Below are positions 25,901-40,900 of a stretch of 64,000 bases of DNA, in pieces. How positions within the stretch are numbered: position 1 is the stretch's first letter; the number at the start of each line of letters is the position of its first letter. A program made the position numbers and the translations under genes. The stretch comes from Bostrychus sinensis. Taxonomy: Eukaryota > Chordata > Actinopteri > Gobiiformes > Eleotridae. Location of the stretch: positions 31,658,431-31,722,430 of the forward strand of contig CM036247.1 of NCBI GenBank assembly GCA_020698575.1, given 5' to 3'. The notes below the pieces were generated by a model. The model made no database searches and was not told where the DNA came from. It worked only from the letters and a program-made list of their open reading frames with translations.

Positions 25901-28900
25901 CCGCATTACTGCAGAAGCTGCACGGATCCGTCTGTCAATCTCACGCTCCATCCTTCCCTCACTCGTGAACAAGACCCCGAGATACTTAAACTCCTCCACT
26001 TGAGGCAGAAACTTCCCTCCAACCTGGAGAGGGCAAGCCACCCTTTTCCAGTTGAGAACCATGGCCTTGGACTTGGAGGTGCTGATTCTCATCCCAGCCG
26101 CTTCACACTCGGCTGCAATCCGCCCCAGTGCACACTGAAGGTCCCGGCTTGAAGAAGCCAACAGGACAACATCATCCGCAAAAAGCACAGATGAAATCCT
26201 GTGGCCCGCAAACCGGACTCTCTCCGGCCCCTGGCGGCACCTAGAAATTCTGTCCATAAAAATAATGAACAGAACCGGTGACAAAGGGCAGCCCTGCCAG
26301 AGTCCAACATGCACTGGGAACAGGTCCGACTTACAACCGGCAAGGCGGACCAAGCTCCTGCTCCAGTCATAAAGGGACCGGACAGCCCTTAGCAAAGGGC
26401 CCTGGACCCCATACTCCCAGAGTACCCCCCACAGGACACTACGAGAGACACGGTCGAACGCTTTCTCCAAATCCACAAGACACATGTGGACTGGATGGGC
26501 AAACTTCCATGAACCCTCAAGAACCCGATAGAGGGTATAGAGCTGGTCCACTGTTCCACGGCCAGGACAAAAACTGCAATGTTCCTCCTGGATCTGAGGT
26601 TCGACTATCGGACGAATTCTCCTCTCCAGCACCCTGGAATAGACTTTCCCAGGGAGGCTGAAGAGTGTGATCCCCCTGTAGTTGGAACACACCCTCCGGT
26701 CCCCCATCTTAAAAAGAGGGACCACCACCCCAGTCTGCCAGTCCAGAGGTACTGTCCCCGACCGCCAGGGACTTGAGGTACTCAGGGTGGGTCTCATCCA
26801 CCCCCGGTGCCTTGCCACCGAGGAGCTTTCCAACCACCTCAGTGACTTCAGCTTGAGTGATGGACTCATCCATCAAAACACATTTGAAATAAAACTGCAG
26901 TGTGACCAAATAAAGAAACCTCAGTTTAAACCGTGTTTATTACAGCATTTGTTGCTGGTTTAACCTTGTGGTAGTCCTAAATTTAGTGTTGTTTTTTTTT
27001 GGTTTAGCCTGATCTAGCACTAGCTTTGACAAGTGGTGATAATTCTGAGACAGGGTACACTCAGAACAGTTGCTAGCTAGTCGGGCAACCATTCACTCTC
27101 ACTGTCATTCACTAGGGGCAACTTAGGAGAAAGATTGCAAACTACTCTGCCAGAGTGCAACCCATACAAGTTTTTCTATACTGTATAAAATTATGTTGTT
27201 TTTTTTTCAATAATGAGCAGCCTTCCTCTCTAATTGAAGCAAAGCAAATTGAAGCTCACACAAATGGATGAATTAGTATCATGTGTAAGTCTTGGGTTTT
27301 CATCGAACAATCGAACAAACCTCTTTGCCAGAGTGATGTTGTAGTAACCGAAGAGTGATGGCCAGTGCCTGAAGGACAGCCGCCTCCAGCCCTCCTCATC
27401 CTCTGCCCCCCATGTGATCTGGGGTACTGCAGGAGGTGCGTGGGAGAGGGAGCCCAGGTTGGCAGCGGCGTGGTGGCCCTGGGACTGGTTCTCCGGTAGA
27501 GGTGTGGGCTCTGGAGGTGGGTGGACACTGAATGTGCTGGTGGGGTCAGCGCCGCGGAAAACAGGAGCCACCCCGAGGTGTGGCGGCAGGTTCCCGCCTC
27601 CGGGGTCTCCCAGGGTGCTCTGCTCCGAAACCTGCGCAGCCAGGTAGGTCCTCAGTCCAGCCGGGTCTGTGTAGACCAGGATACCAATCCAGATTACAGT
27701 ACCAGCCTGTGGGTGGAAGGAAGTGACAGTTCAGAGATTGAGGGCAGCTCAACTTGTTCCTTTGATTTTAATACATGGGCTCTTGTGTATGCATTAAATG
27801 GGCTTTCTGCTTAAATATTAAAACCACATGGGGTGCACGGTGGCAGAGCCTCCCAGCAAAAAGGTCGTGGGTTCGAGCCCCAGGCCGACCAATACACCAT
27901 CACACGAACTCTCTGTGTGGAGTCTGCATGTTCTCCCCGTGTTACCGTGGGTTCTCTCCGGGTTCTCCGTCCAAAGACATGCATGTGTTAGGTGAATTGG
28001 TGACCCTAAATTGACCCTAGTGAATGAATGTGAGAGTGAGAGTGAGAATGAATGTGTTCGTCTCTGTGTCAGCCCTGCGACAAGCTGGCCCCTGTCCAGG
28101 GTGTACCCCGTCTATGGCCCAAAGTTACTGGGATAGGCTCCAGTCACCCGCGACCCCTAACGGGAATAAGCGGTAGAAAATGAATAAATGAATGAATGAA
28201 TGAATATTAAAACCACATCTGAGTGACTACTAACAATGACAGGCTAGACTAGAGCAGTGTTTCTCCACCAGGGGTATGGGGAATCCTAGGGGTACACGCG
28301 ATAATAGGAAAATATTCGCCATTTTTGCATATTGAACTATTTAAAAGCATGTCTGATGAAAAGGAGGTGAAACTGTTAAAGAATATTATTTGAATAGCTT
28401 CTTTAAAAAAAAAAGTTATACAAATCATTTACATTTTAGATTATTTTTTCTTTTTAAAGTTTATTTTTTACATAAAATATGTAGTAAATAATATCAAGTA
28501 AAATAACTCATGTAATGTAATGTAACTCAAAATGATAATAAAAATTCAGGAGAATTTGCATTTACAATAAAGTAAGTATAGTAAGTAGTAAAAAAGTTTG
28601 GGAACCACTGTACTAGAGGAAAAAGAGGTTATAAGTCAAATAGTTGCGCACATTATTTTAATTATGTTAATTGTTTAGAATATTCAGCCTGAGTGGCAAA
28701 CTTTATTCAGTTGCTTACACAAGAAAACTTCTGAAGCCAACTGCATTCACCAAAAAAAAAAAAAAAAAAAATTGTAATTACAACAAAAGATCTCATAATT
28801 AAGTCATAATTATGAAATGTGGGTGACGAGAGGTTAAACAGGTTGCCTACTAACCAGAGGGTTGGCAGCTTGATTCCTGCTCTGACTCACCCTTCATCCA

Positions 28901-31900
28901 CATTCCCTATGTGGTTCCCAATGAGGTTGTTTGGAAGAGCATCAGCCATTGAAATCCGCTAAAACACTTGCTGACTGAGAACCCTTAAGGGAGCACCCAA
29001 AAAAATAAAAATAAATCACATTTATGAGATCTATCTATCTCATAATTAAGAGGGGAAAAAAATAACTACAAAAAATCTCTCATAATTACAAGATATATTA
29101 GGGTTTTTTTTTGTTCTAGCTGTTTACCCAGTTAGCTCACTGAGGTAAAAAGGTTACGTTAGAAGCAGAACTGTTTACAGACTTAGAGATGTCCCTGACT
29201 CATCAGAATAATATAAAGCTCCACTTCCTCCACTCTGGACCTGACCAGACCGGTGGTGGTAAGCTACCTCCGTAGTCACATATGCCCTGGGGCAGACTGA
29301 TGGAAATGTGGCAGCCATACCGCACCAACAGCTTCTTCGACTACCACTAAACATACCACCACACACATTCATGCACTGGTGCCACAGACACTGGAGGCAA
29401 GGTGGGTGAACTGGAGAGAGCAGTGATCGAACCACTCACCTTCACCAACCTTCTCTACTCCAACGCCACTACTGCCCCAAAATATGCTTATAGTGTGCAC
29501 ATAGGCATCCTAATAAGGTTTTTATTGCTTTTGTGCTTGTTGCCTCACTTGCTTTACAAGGCGCAAATGGTATATATATTTACTTTTGGGTATAAATTAT
29601 GAATAGCTGGTGTAACTAAAATGTATGCCTTAATTTTTGCTCAATAAACCAGTTCTGCTTCAGGTCTTGTCTGCTTTTATAAAACCCACCATAATGATCC
29701 GCTGAGCCAGCCGAGTGCGTGCCAGAAAGTAGACCACTCTGAGTCGTTTGGGCAGCCTGGGGAAGCTCCTCAGAGGTGGGGTCTGCAGGGTGATGGTGTG
29801 GGGGGATGGTCTGGATGGAGGGGGGGCCTCCCGTGCTCTCAGAGGTCCTGGTTTGGGTGGAGGCAGCCCCGCTTCAGCTGGGAGTCGACGGTTTAGATCG
29901 GCCAGCTGAAAACACAGAGAGCGATTAGTTACTAACATTACTTGACATTACTGTCAGAGTCTAGTGTGTTGTGCTGATGAAGGAAATGAGTCGAAAGCCA
30001 GAGCTCTCGGTTTATTGGTCAATCTACAGTCCTATCCTCACTTATGGTCATCACCAAAACGACACAATCTTGTATACAATCGCTTTCTATAAGTTACTGG
30101 GTATACTGCATGATTTTGGCTGTTTCACATAAAAGACTCCCAAGTGTGAGAAAAATCATCCGTCGTAGCTCAAAAATGGTGGTCGTGCTTCTTATAGGGA
30201 CAAAGATCACAGCTAGAGCCATCTTACGACCAAAGAAACTGTGACAAATATCAAGCAGTAAAAATGAAGGGCTTGAGAACTCCGACAAACTGTAGGCGAT
30301 AGTTAGCTCATTAGCTTTCCTTCAGCTTATTGCTAACAACAAGCTCGCAAAGTGGACTGTGGAGCGAACAGGGATAAATAAATTGTGATAAAATCTTTTC
30401 CATCTCTGATCTGCTGCACCATGGTTTTACTCAAGTGCACATCTCCTACACAATCCGTGTGTGCGTGCATATGTTTGTATGATGCTGACAGATAGTGAAT
30501 ACAGTGGAGAGAGCACAGCCTCAACAGCAACATGCAGTTCTTCAAACTCAGCAACAACCTAAATTTAAATGTAGAAAAACAAAAAACATTATGAAATGCG
30601 GCTCTTACTCCACATGAGCAAATTTGTTATAGCTTCATAAAAAGCATGTGCGCTGCACAGAGCCTGGGCCAGGTGGAATTAAGGGATGACTTTTTACTGT
30701 AGAATCCAAGCTTCAAGGTTTAGGTGTAGAAGAAGTGAACCCCAATCAGAGTTCCCATATTTTAACAGACCAAACTAACTGTAACACAACTTTCTGGACT
30801 GATGTATCACTATTTGGTCATATGCTGTAAACGTTTGGTCTTTGGCATCTTTTGGCATTTTACCATAATTTCCACAATCAAGTTATTAGTTAGATTTGGT
30901 GTGATGTCCTTTTTTCCTAAAACTAAAACCCACTGTTCTAAACCACTATTACTACTAGTGCTTACCTCCATGCGGCGGATATCTATAGACAGTACAGTGG
31001 TGAAGAAGAACATCTGCAGGAAGAAGTCAGACACTAGCCCCACTACAGCAAAAAGACAAAATTCCTACAGAACAGAGAAATTTAATATTACAACCATGAC
31101 CAACACAGATAAGTTGATGACAAAGGTCTAGACAATAAAGTGCTTATACCTGGATAGCTGGCACTAGAGTGAAATATCCAATCAGAATGATGCATAGTTC
31201 AGTGGCCATGTTCTTCATGATAGACCAGCTTTCATTACTTAGACCTGGGGCAAATAAGAAAAGGCAAGGTAAACATGCCAGTAAATAAACTGCTCAAAAA
31301 CTCATTGACATGTGAAAACAAAAACTAACTAAAAAATAAATAAAAATCATTAAAAATCCTAACTCTTACCCTGGGCTATGCGTAGTTTCACTTCCAGGTC
31401 AACAGGAGTGGACACCACAGACTTGGTGAGCACCAGTACATTCTCCAGTCCAATCACCACCACCAGGTAAGGGAAGATTTCACTGGAGACAGAAAACACA
31501 GCTGAATTTATATACAGACTGTAAATGTAAGTGAAACAGATAATAAAAAGAAAATATACTGATATTCACTATCAAAGAAATCAGAGAGTCCTGTATAAAT
31601 TTAACACTTCTGACTAGAGGCTAATATATCGGCCGGCTGATATATTGGGCCGATTTTTGCCTTCTTTTTTAGTCAATTGGCCAATTCTTGCCCTTGTGTG
31701 CATTTTGGCATAGGTAATGTCTAATTTGCATACTGAAACATAAAATTACACAAAACTTGCTATACATTTTTTTCTACTGAGCAGTTTCACAATGACATCC
31801 GTTAGTTTAAAAAGTAATTCCTATTGACCTGTTGCCTTAGGAAAAAGGTTAGTCACTGCTTACAAACATAAAAGAAAATGATGTTTTTTACTAAGCTAAG

Positions 31901-34900
31901 AGTCATGAGAAGATTTAACTAGATACTTTTACTCAAGTTATTTACCTTGAAAGAAAATGGTTTTTGGTTTGCTGCACAATAAAGACTCTTCTCTCAAGTA
32001 CAGATTTTGAATGCTTCTTTCACTTTTTTAATAAATAGGTTTCATTATATAAATTAAGAAAATGTTTGGTTTATGGTGTTACTGACCAAACAAAAAGGGC
32101 TCAGTTCAAAAAATGGAAAATCACCAGAATAACAGTTGAACTTGTTGCCTCATCCGGCCTGAGTCATCCACCAGTGCAGTGTAACACAGAGAAGTTACTG
32201 TAAGTGCACAGACAGACTACTTCCTCGTACTCCATCCGCGGTACCTAGAAAGACCCGTCTAAGCCCCGCCCATAGCGCTCATGTGTAGGTCTTGGCTAGT
32301 GGTTGGTCAACAATGTGCTGCTGTCACGCCACAGTGTCTTCATTCTACATACCCGCACATGATTGGACAACCACTGGATGTCAACATGGGCATATCTCCG
32401 CCTCCTGCCCCGAGTTGGCCCACCTCCACGCCCCGTTTCCTTATGTATACACTGACACACTGACTTTTTGGCCTCGCATTGTCAACATGAATGAAGGACA
32501 AGCATGTGCGTGTGAGTGTAAACCTGTCCTTCTCGTTCTTTGAGAAAGATAAAAGATCATCAAGGGGCAATAACAGCCTGTAAATATTAGATGAAATCTT
32601 AATACAGAAAATCCTACAGTAGAGTGTGGGTTGGGACATATAAGTAGGTTGAATATAGTTTCAATGCTTAGTGTATTGAGCGACAGGTGGTCTTCTTTCG
32701 ATCAAAATATTAGTACTATACATTATTCTGTACTGTTCTAGAACAGTTATCTGAAATACAGCTCCAGTAAAACAAATGGGAGACCACAGAAAAATGATCA
32801 GTTTCTCAGGTTTTCCTGACCTTTTTTACCTTGACCTTTTGCTGACAATATTTCTCCAAATTTCCAAATTAAACTGATGTTCTTTAAAGCAGTTTTTTTT
32901 TATTTTTATTGCGGTACAGTACTGGTACACAGACTTCTTCTGGTGTTACTAAGGAGTTTTTCCAGTGCCTCACCACGCAGGGTTATGGTTAAGATTAAAG
33001 TAATACTTTATTGTCCCTGTAGGGATGCAGGGGCATGAACCCTTGCTGTGAGGTGACAGTGCTGACTACTATTACTTGCCACCGCGCCGTGCCGCCAGAC
33101 ATTTTTACTCTTAGTTTTGGATGATTTGAGATCCTGGACTGGCTCTGGTCTTGGATTTGTTTTTTGTTTAGTCTGGGTTAAGTGTCGGTTTAGTCCCTGT
33201 TCTGTCCTTATTTATTAATGCATTTTTCTGTATTAATCCCAAACTTATTCATTTTTGGACATGGATTACTCAATATTTGGGCTCAATTTAGTCAGTTAAA
33301 GCTGGTACTCTGATAGCTAAATTTTTTTCGAGGTGGTGTAAAAAGTTGAAGTTGCTTTTGAGCATAACTTTAAAGGGAATTATAATACATCAAAATAAGA
33401 CAAATGGTGCTGTGTTTGCAGAGCTTGATTAATTCAATGATCAGAGAGAGGTTGCTTTAAGGTACAGTAGCAAGATGCAGGATGGGGAAATGGGACATTT
33501 CTTACCCTCCATTGAGAGTTGGTGTGAGTCCGAACAGTGTACAGAGCCCAACAGACATGAGCAGAGAGCTGAGGACGGTCACAACAGCAGCCAGCGCCAG
33601 CCCCCACTTGGATTTCACCATGTCAATCTTACCTACACGAGGAAAAACACAGGTCAATACAGCTAAAAACATACATTTGAGGGGTTTTATCATCCTGTTT
33701 TAATCCCATCTGCAGTCAGTTCTTAAACATGTATTTGTGTATTCTGGTGTGTTCATCTCCAGGCTCTTACACCACTGTACACTGGGATTTTTTCTTACCT
33801 CAATATGTATTAATCATTGGCAATGAAAAGCTGGCTTCAAATGCGACTCTCATCTGTCTCATAGCATAAGTCAGATTTTGTGAAGTGTTTACATAGCAGA
33901 CAGTGGTCTCCTGGACCTAGAGTAGTAGAAAAAGGGGTACTGTACCAAACTGTCCCGTACTAGCTCAACCCATACTGTTTTGATGTTAAAGTGCAGGTTT
34001 GGTCAGTACAGGTTTCCATTACTAGAAGGGTTCACTTTGGGGACACTTAAAATACACAAAAATTCTGCAGTAATGTAAATTGTCACTGTCTACTAGGGGT
34101 GTGACAAGATCTTGTGAGATTAAAATGGGATAAAATTCTGGTGAAGGTGGTAAGTTCTACTTGCAGTATGTACAGGGGAAAACCCACTCAGTTGAGTTTG
34201 TAGCAAAACATTTGACAGTATATATGTTTTGTTTCTGCAAATATTTCAAATAATAGAAGTAAATACCATTCATTACAAGTTGATTTGACAATGCACCAAC
34301 ATAGTTTTGCATTTTATGATTTTTATTTGATTCTTTTATTTTATCTTTAGGGATTTATTAAAAATAGTGTAAAATATATCATCTTGTTCTTGTGAACCCA
34401 GTCTTGTCTTGTCTTATGGGACTGGTGTCTCATCACAGCCCTCTATAGACTCTATAAATCTATGAGAGTGTAAATTTCAAATCTTGCTGACAAATAACAT
34501 TTGCTTTGGCATGTCACTTCAGGATACAAAGTTACCAAGTGAGGTTTAGACAGAATAACCTTGCCAACCAATATTCAAGATACAAGAATACACTTTAGAC
34601 CTATGGCCTACTGTAGATTCAGTGAACTTTTTCCAGACTCACGTGTGGAGAAGTAGATGTAAGCGAACAGAATGATGTACGTGGTGACGAGGGGGATGAG
34701 CTCGGCGATGCCAATCTCCTCTTTGAAATGGACGTGAACCATGTGATCGTCCCGGAGGCTGCAGTTGGCAGATGGGTACAGCTGCTTCAGACGAGACCGG
34801 AGACTGTTCAGGAAGCTAAACATAGAAACAAGAAAATTTCACAAAAAAAGTTAAGTTATAAAGTGCACAATGTGAAATATTACTTGAACAAGGAATACAT

Positions 34901-37900
34901 AATTGAAATTGTATGTTTTCCTACAGCAGGCCAGAGAGGACAAACCTAGACCTGCTTAGATGTGAAGCAAACTTGCCTACATTCTTGGTTGTTGATGTTG
35001 ACCTAAAATCATCAGAACTATGTCCATGGGTTTTGTCCAAACGCAACAGCATAGACAACAGCATGGTGTATGCAACTGCAGTCTGCCCCAAACACAGAAA
35101 GGCCCCTCAAACCTTCTTGTTGTGAGGCAGAAGTGCTGCCACTGCCACCTTTCTGCCATGACCACTGAAGTTTCTCTTCATAAAGAATGGAAATATTTAG
35201 ATGATGAAGGTCAGAGATTTTTAAACCTTTCAGACAAAGTATCATCTCAGCAATATTTTGCTTTCCAAGTATCAGGACTAAACCAGGATTAATGCTGGAC
35301 AAAAAGGGGACAAAGCCAAGACTAAATCATGACTAAACCAGGTGTAAACTAAGACTATACCAGGACTTAACCAGGACTAAACCACAACTAAATGTGCTAT
35401 ATAAATAAAAACTGACTAAAAAAGGTCTAAATCAGGACATAATCAGGGCTTAGTCATGACTAAACCTGGACTGAATCCGGACTGAACCAGCACTCAGCCA
35501 GGTCTAAACTAGGACTAAACTTGGACTGAACCAGGTCTAAATCAGAACTAAGTAAGGACAAAACAAGGTAAGTTTTGAAGACAGACATACAATGCATAAT
35601 GTACATTGCACTGCACAGCTATTTTCACAAAATAAATACATTTGCAAAGTTCAATATTGAGAGGTAACCCCTAAACCAGATACAGTACTTATACTACTGT
35701 ATATCTATCTACTATATCTGGTTTAAAAGCCAACTTGTGCTGTGCCCTCTTGAGTAGGGGATGAGAAAAGCAGCCTACGCAGCTGTGCGTGGGCAGGTAT
35801 GTGAACGAGTACAATGCAAACATTTACTTCAATTACTTCTGCCTGTCTCGGCAAGCTTTAGCCAATCACATTTTCATTCATTATGGTCTGCTTGTCTGCT
35901 TCTCAGCTCTCACTGGTGACCATTAGGGATGTCAGGATTAACCGATTATACAATTATTTGCAATTTTAAACGTCATGGTAGGATAATCATAATAATTTTA
36001 GAAACCACGCTATCTTGCAAGGAGCCCTCATGCGTTGTGTGCGTTATGCTTTAAGAAAACACAGCGGCTCCTCTGTGTCTCAGAGCACTGTACGCTGTCC
36101 CCACTTCATCCCACTGTGAGTCAAACTCGTGTAATTCTCACGTCGTTCATACCGGTGCTGCGCCTTAATAATATAATACTAATAATCTTTAGTTCTATAT
36201 CACTTTTCTAAACAAATTCCAAAGTGCTTTCCAGTGCAAAAATACATAAAATCTCCAACAAAGGCCCATGAACATACAATATAATACAAGCCAATAAAAG
36301 ACAAAAGCAAACACTAATTACAACTGCGATTAAAAAATAAAACAGTAATAAAATACTAACTCAAATTAAAATCAGACAATATCAAATGCTTTTCTAAAAA
36401 GAAATGTTTTCAAATGTTTCTTAAAAGTGCTGAGACATCTGATATGCCTGAGGTCATGGGGCAGGAAGCCTGTACACGGGACGACTAGTAAGGCTCCCTC
36501 CCCGGAGCGGAGTGACCTGGAAGGGACGTACGGGGTGAGGAAGTCCTTTCCTATGTCTCCCTCTCTCTTTTGCTACGTACTCTCGACCGCCATGTTACGC
36601 ACTAATATATGTGGGAACTCTAAGCTAAACACGGGCTGAAACGCTGTGACACTGTCCTCTGCTGAGACACCGCATGTGTGGACACTAGCCTGCCCAGTAA
36701 AAGTTAGCAAAGCGGCTGTACACACATGGGAGGGGCTGATGATTCCTGGTGGGTCTGTGCTGTATGGATGGAGCTATGCATGTGCTGTTATCCCACTGCT
36801 GTTTGACCCCAGTTACCATTAGAAAAAAATAATCTGCTAAGTATTAGTTGTAGTAATGGCCATATAAAAGCATGTCACAAACCAGAGTTAGTACATGTTT
36901 ATATGGTCCCTGTAGGTAATCAATAAAATAAATAAATAAAAATATCTTTAAAAAAAATGGGTCAGACAGGTTTAGCAGCTTTCCATAAAAAAAGTGTAAA
37001 TAATCGTGAAAAATTGTATAATTGCAATATTTCATCTCACAATAACTGACACAAATATTTGACATTGTGACATACCTACTGACCATGACACTGATCCAGG
37101 AACCTCCATAGGCTTGTACTGAATAATAATGACTAAAAATCTATCACAGAAATGTGTCACAACCGGCATGACCTTTACAGAGCAGAGATTAACAAAAGAG
37201 GAAGACATGAATAGCTTTTCTTAGTGTAGAAGTGTTACTAACCTTGCATCATATCTGGACAGCACAACTGTAATGGTGTACGTCACCACCCTTTTCCTGT
37301 TATAGTGGCTGACTCCAGTGTACTTGCCCGGGACACCAAACAGCAGGTCTGAAACACACAGAACAAATCTTGTTAGTATAGCCACAACTTCTGTCCTTAC
37401 AAGCACTGCCCGTACCACTAAAACAGATAAACAAATAAATAAAAAAATTTGTATTTTTTATATATTAGATTTCAGCTGAGACACCCATTTTACATCAAAT
37501 AGGTAAGCTTTGATGGAGGCAAGGCTGTTCTGACAAGTGTATCACCTGCAAAAAAATGATCAAAACATTGTGTTATTCTAAAAGCTGACCATGGGGAATT
37601 AAATACATAGAAAATGAAAGAAGGCCTAATACCCTGAGGAATGCCGGAACATAGAGGAGCAGCACAGAACAAATTGAAGTTATCTTTAAAGTCCATGTTA
37701 AGGGTCCAGCATGCAGACAGGACCCATGTGTTAAGTCCTGTGTTAAGGATTCTACTAAACCAGCCATCGCTGCAGAACAGAGTGAGACCAGAGATGACCA
37801 CAGATAGGAGTGCAAAAGTCGAAAATGGCATGGCATGGCCAGCTGCTGGACAGGGCTGCTGGGTCACAGGAGGCGATGACCAATGGAGAACCAATCTATT

Positions 37901-40900
37901 TTGTTGCTTAGTTTTAACTTCAGCAGGTTTGGCTTGAATATGTCTCCATGCATACTATACTTTGAGTTGCTGCTGATTGGCTGTTTAGCCATTTAACATT
38001 GAAACAGGCATACCTTATTTTCCAGAGTATAAGTCGCAGAAGCCAAAAAATGCATGATGAAGAAGAAAAAAACGTATATAAGTTGCACTGGACTAAAAGT
38101 CGCATTTTGGGGGGAAATTCATTTTACAAAATCTGACACCAAGAACAGACATTTCATCTTGAAAGGCGAGTTATAGTAATAACAGAATAGAGAACAACAG
38201 GCTGAATAGGTGTGCGCTATGCTAACGTAACACATTGATGGTTATTCAGCTACATGAAGCATAAACAACGAACTGAATAGGTGTCTCATATGTTAACGTA
38301 ATATATTAACAGTTATTCACATAACTATAGCATAAAGAACATAATATAACAAGTTCACCAACCTCACCATCTCACTCCTAATCACTAAATCCTTTAGATT
38401 TTTCATCCTCAGTGTCGCTTCTGAACAACTCCGTCAACTCCGGAGGTAGACGAAGCGCCGCTTCCTCCTCTGTCGTCAGACTCAGCATCAGTTCCATTTC
38501 CAATTATTCCGCTCTTTCTCAGTTGTCTTTATAGCCTAAGTTGTTAGTGGTAATGTTTACATTTTAAATTGTCAGTGGCACAGGTGCAGCAGATGCTGGT
38601 ACACAAGCCTAGAGCGCCCTCTAACCAACACCTAAGATATTTTAATATATAAGTCACACCTGAGTATACATCGCACCCCTAGCCAGACTCTAAAAAAAAA
38701 GTGTGACTTATACTCCAGAAAATACGGTACCCAATATATCCAGAGAGTGTAAACCCAAGTGGAGACTTGGGAAAGTTAATCCATTCACAAGACCAGACTC
38801 TAAATAAGGTCTGGTCAGCTTTCCAAGAGCTAAGTCGACAGCCAAGCAGTGTGAAACTCTATTGTAAATCATTTGAGCTGTGAGTGTGTGGGAGAATGCT
38901 GAGCAAGATTCAGACGGCTCAGCTTAAATGTGTCAGTGGGTTAAGTTCTATAAAATCAAAGGTAACAAAAAGCAACTTATCCTTTGTCTCTGGCTATTAG
39001 TGTAAATCCTACACATGCCATTTCCTTCCTATTATCACAATGTTTGGTATTTATTTGACTTTAATAGAAATAGGAAAAAGGATAGGAAAGAGAACATTTT
39101 GAAGAAAGACCAACATAATGCATAAAATGGCACTGCACGCACAACCATAGTAAAAATAAAGTTATTTGCAATGTTTACCTTTGACTAAACCGGAAAAGGA
39201 TACTAATCTTATCCTTTGTTTAAAGCCTCTTATATGGCTACTATTACCAATCGTAAAAATGCCAATTCCTTTGTATTAAAAGATTAATGGATAATTAACT
39301 TTAAGAAGGAAAAGAAAAGGAAAGTTTTGAAGAAAGACAAACATAATGCACAAGGTGGCATGTTGTAATTTTTAGTTGACCCACTATGTGTGTCATCACT
39401 GAGTGGGTAGAGAACATTTAGGAGGGGTTTATTATTTAAGCATATTAATCCCACACAAAATGCAGGATTAATATGCTCACACAAATTTCATGTGTGAGAA
39501 AATCAAACTAGTTTAATGTTTCCATAATATGGTGGACCCTCATTTTTAATCCTTAAATCAAGTGATATTGCAAGGCCAAGATTGCAGATTGCAAGTTATC
39601 TTTGTGTGTCAGCAGGGGTTCATACCTTTCAGGGTGTTTTAAGAAACAGAATGTGTAAATTTATGTGTCATCTCAATGACTGTAGTAACACAATTATCAT
39701 GAGCCTGACTAATATCAGACTCGCATAACGTTACCAGTCCAAGCAGTGGAGACACTAGTCGTTTGCAGTATAAAATATACAGTATTGCAAGTACAGCAAG
39801 TCTAATTTAATGCTTTTTAATGACATTTTTAAATCGTTTAATGCCAAAAACATACAATCACAGCAACTTAAATTGTCAAAATATATTGATGTTGTAAAAT
39901 TCATAAAGCAGGAATAATGTTGAAAGTCAAACATCCGATTTGGTCCCACTGGAAGCAAAATTGTCCATCATGCTCGTGTAGGCCATGGAAATGTAAATTA
40001 TTATTTAAAAATCCTAGTAACTAATTTTACTTCAAAACTATGTTACATTTTTAATGCCTACTGGAATCAAATTTAATGCTTTTTAATGACATTTTACAAA
40101 TTAAATTTAATGACTTTAAATGCTTATTACTGCCCCATGGGAACCCTTTTGTAATTTTTTTGTAATTTTATCCCTTTGTTTTTATGTGATGTGTTGTTTC
40201 TTCACGGGACTCTGAGTATGTAATAAAGTTTGATGATGATAGTGATGTTAGTGAGTAGGGCAAAGGTATCGGGACAAAAAAGTTACATTTTATGTATACA
40301 GTGTGTTACAGAAGTAGTGCTGTCCTGCCAACACATGAATTCAAGCTTGTGTGCCATTCCGGAACCACTTCAATTATCCGTACCTCTGAGAGTGGCAGAG
40401 GTGTGCAGGCCTTTGGGTTCATGTTTCTGGATGGTCTTGAGGAGGTCGGGGTCAGTGTCGAACAGCTCCCTTTGGTTCTGCCAGTAGTTTCCCGGAGAAA
40501 CCAGGAGGCAGCCGTGCTCCGGCAGCACAGACTGCATCCTGCGTAACCCAGGGAACAGATCTGTGACCTGGAGACACAGGCTCTCCAGACTCCGCACCCC
40601 AGAGCTGTGAACATGAGGAAAAGGACAGACATTTTTATTCTTATTACGACACCTCCTGACAATTCACAAATCTCTCTGAGCACACAGGAACTAAAAATAA
40701 CAGGGAAAAATATGCCCTATGACGTAAATCTATATTCTAAAAGTGGTTTATTGTGTTCTAATGGCAAAATATGCTATAATACAGTAGAAGGTGTGATCTG
40801 CCAAGTTCCAAGGAACACGTTTAAACCGAAGCCCTTATGGGGCGTTTACACAACAGCACTGGTCGGGAAAACGCAACAGTCATGTTGTCTCCACTTTGCG

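Noticed and set aside
25563..26963. Several plus-strand ORFs of 65-127 codons
   Set aside because: They are antisense to the Rex3 reverse transcriptase.
35275..35570. Regular short repeats resembling a CRISPR array
   Set aside because: Units are tandem, degenerate and without unique spacers, in vertebrate intron DNA: a minisatellite.
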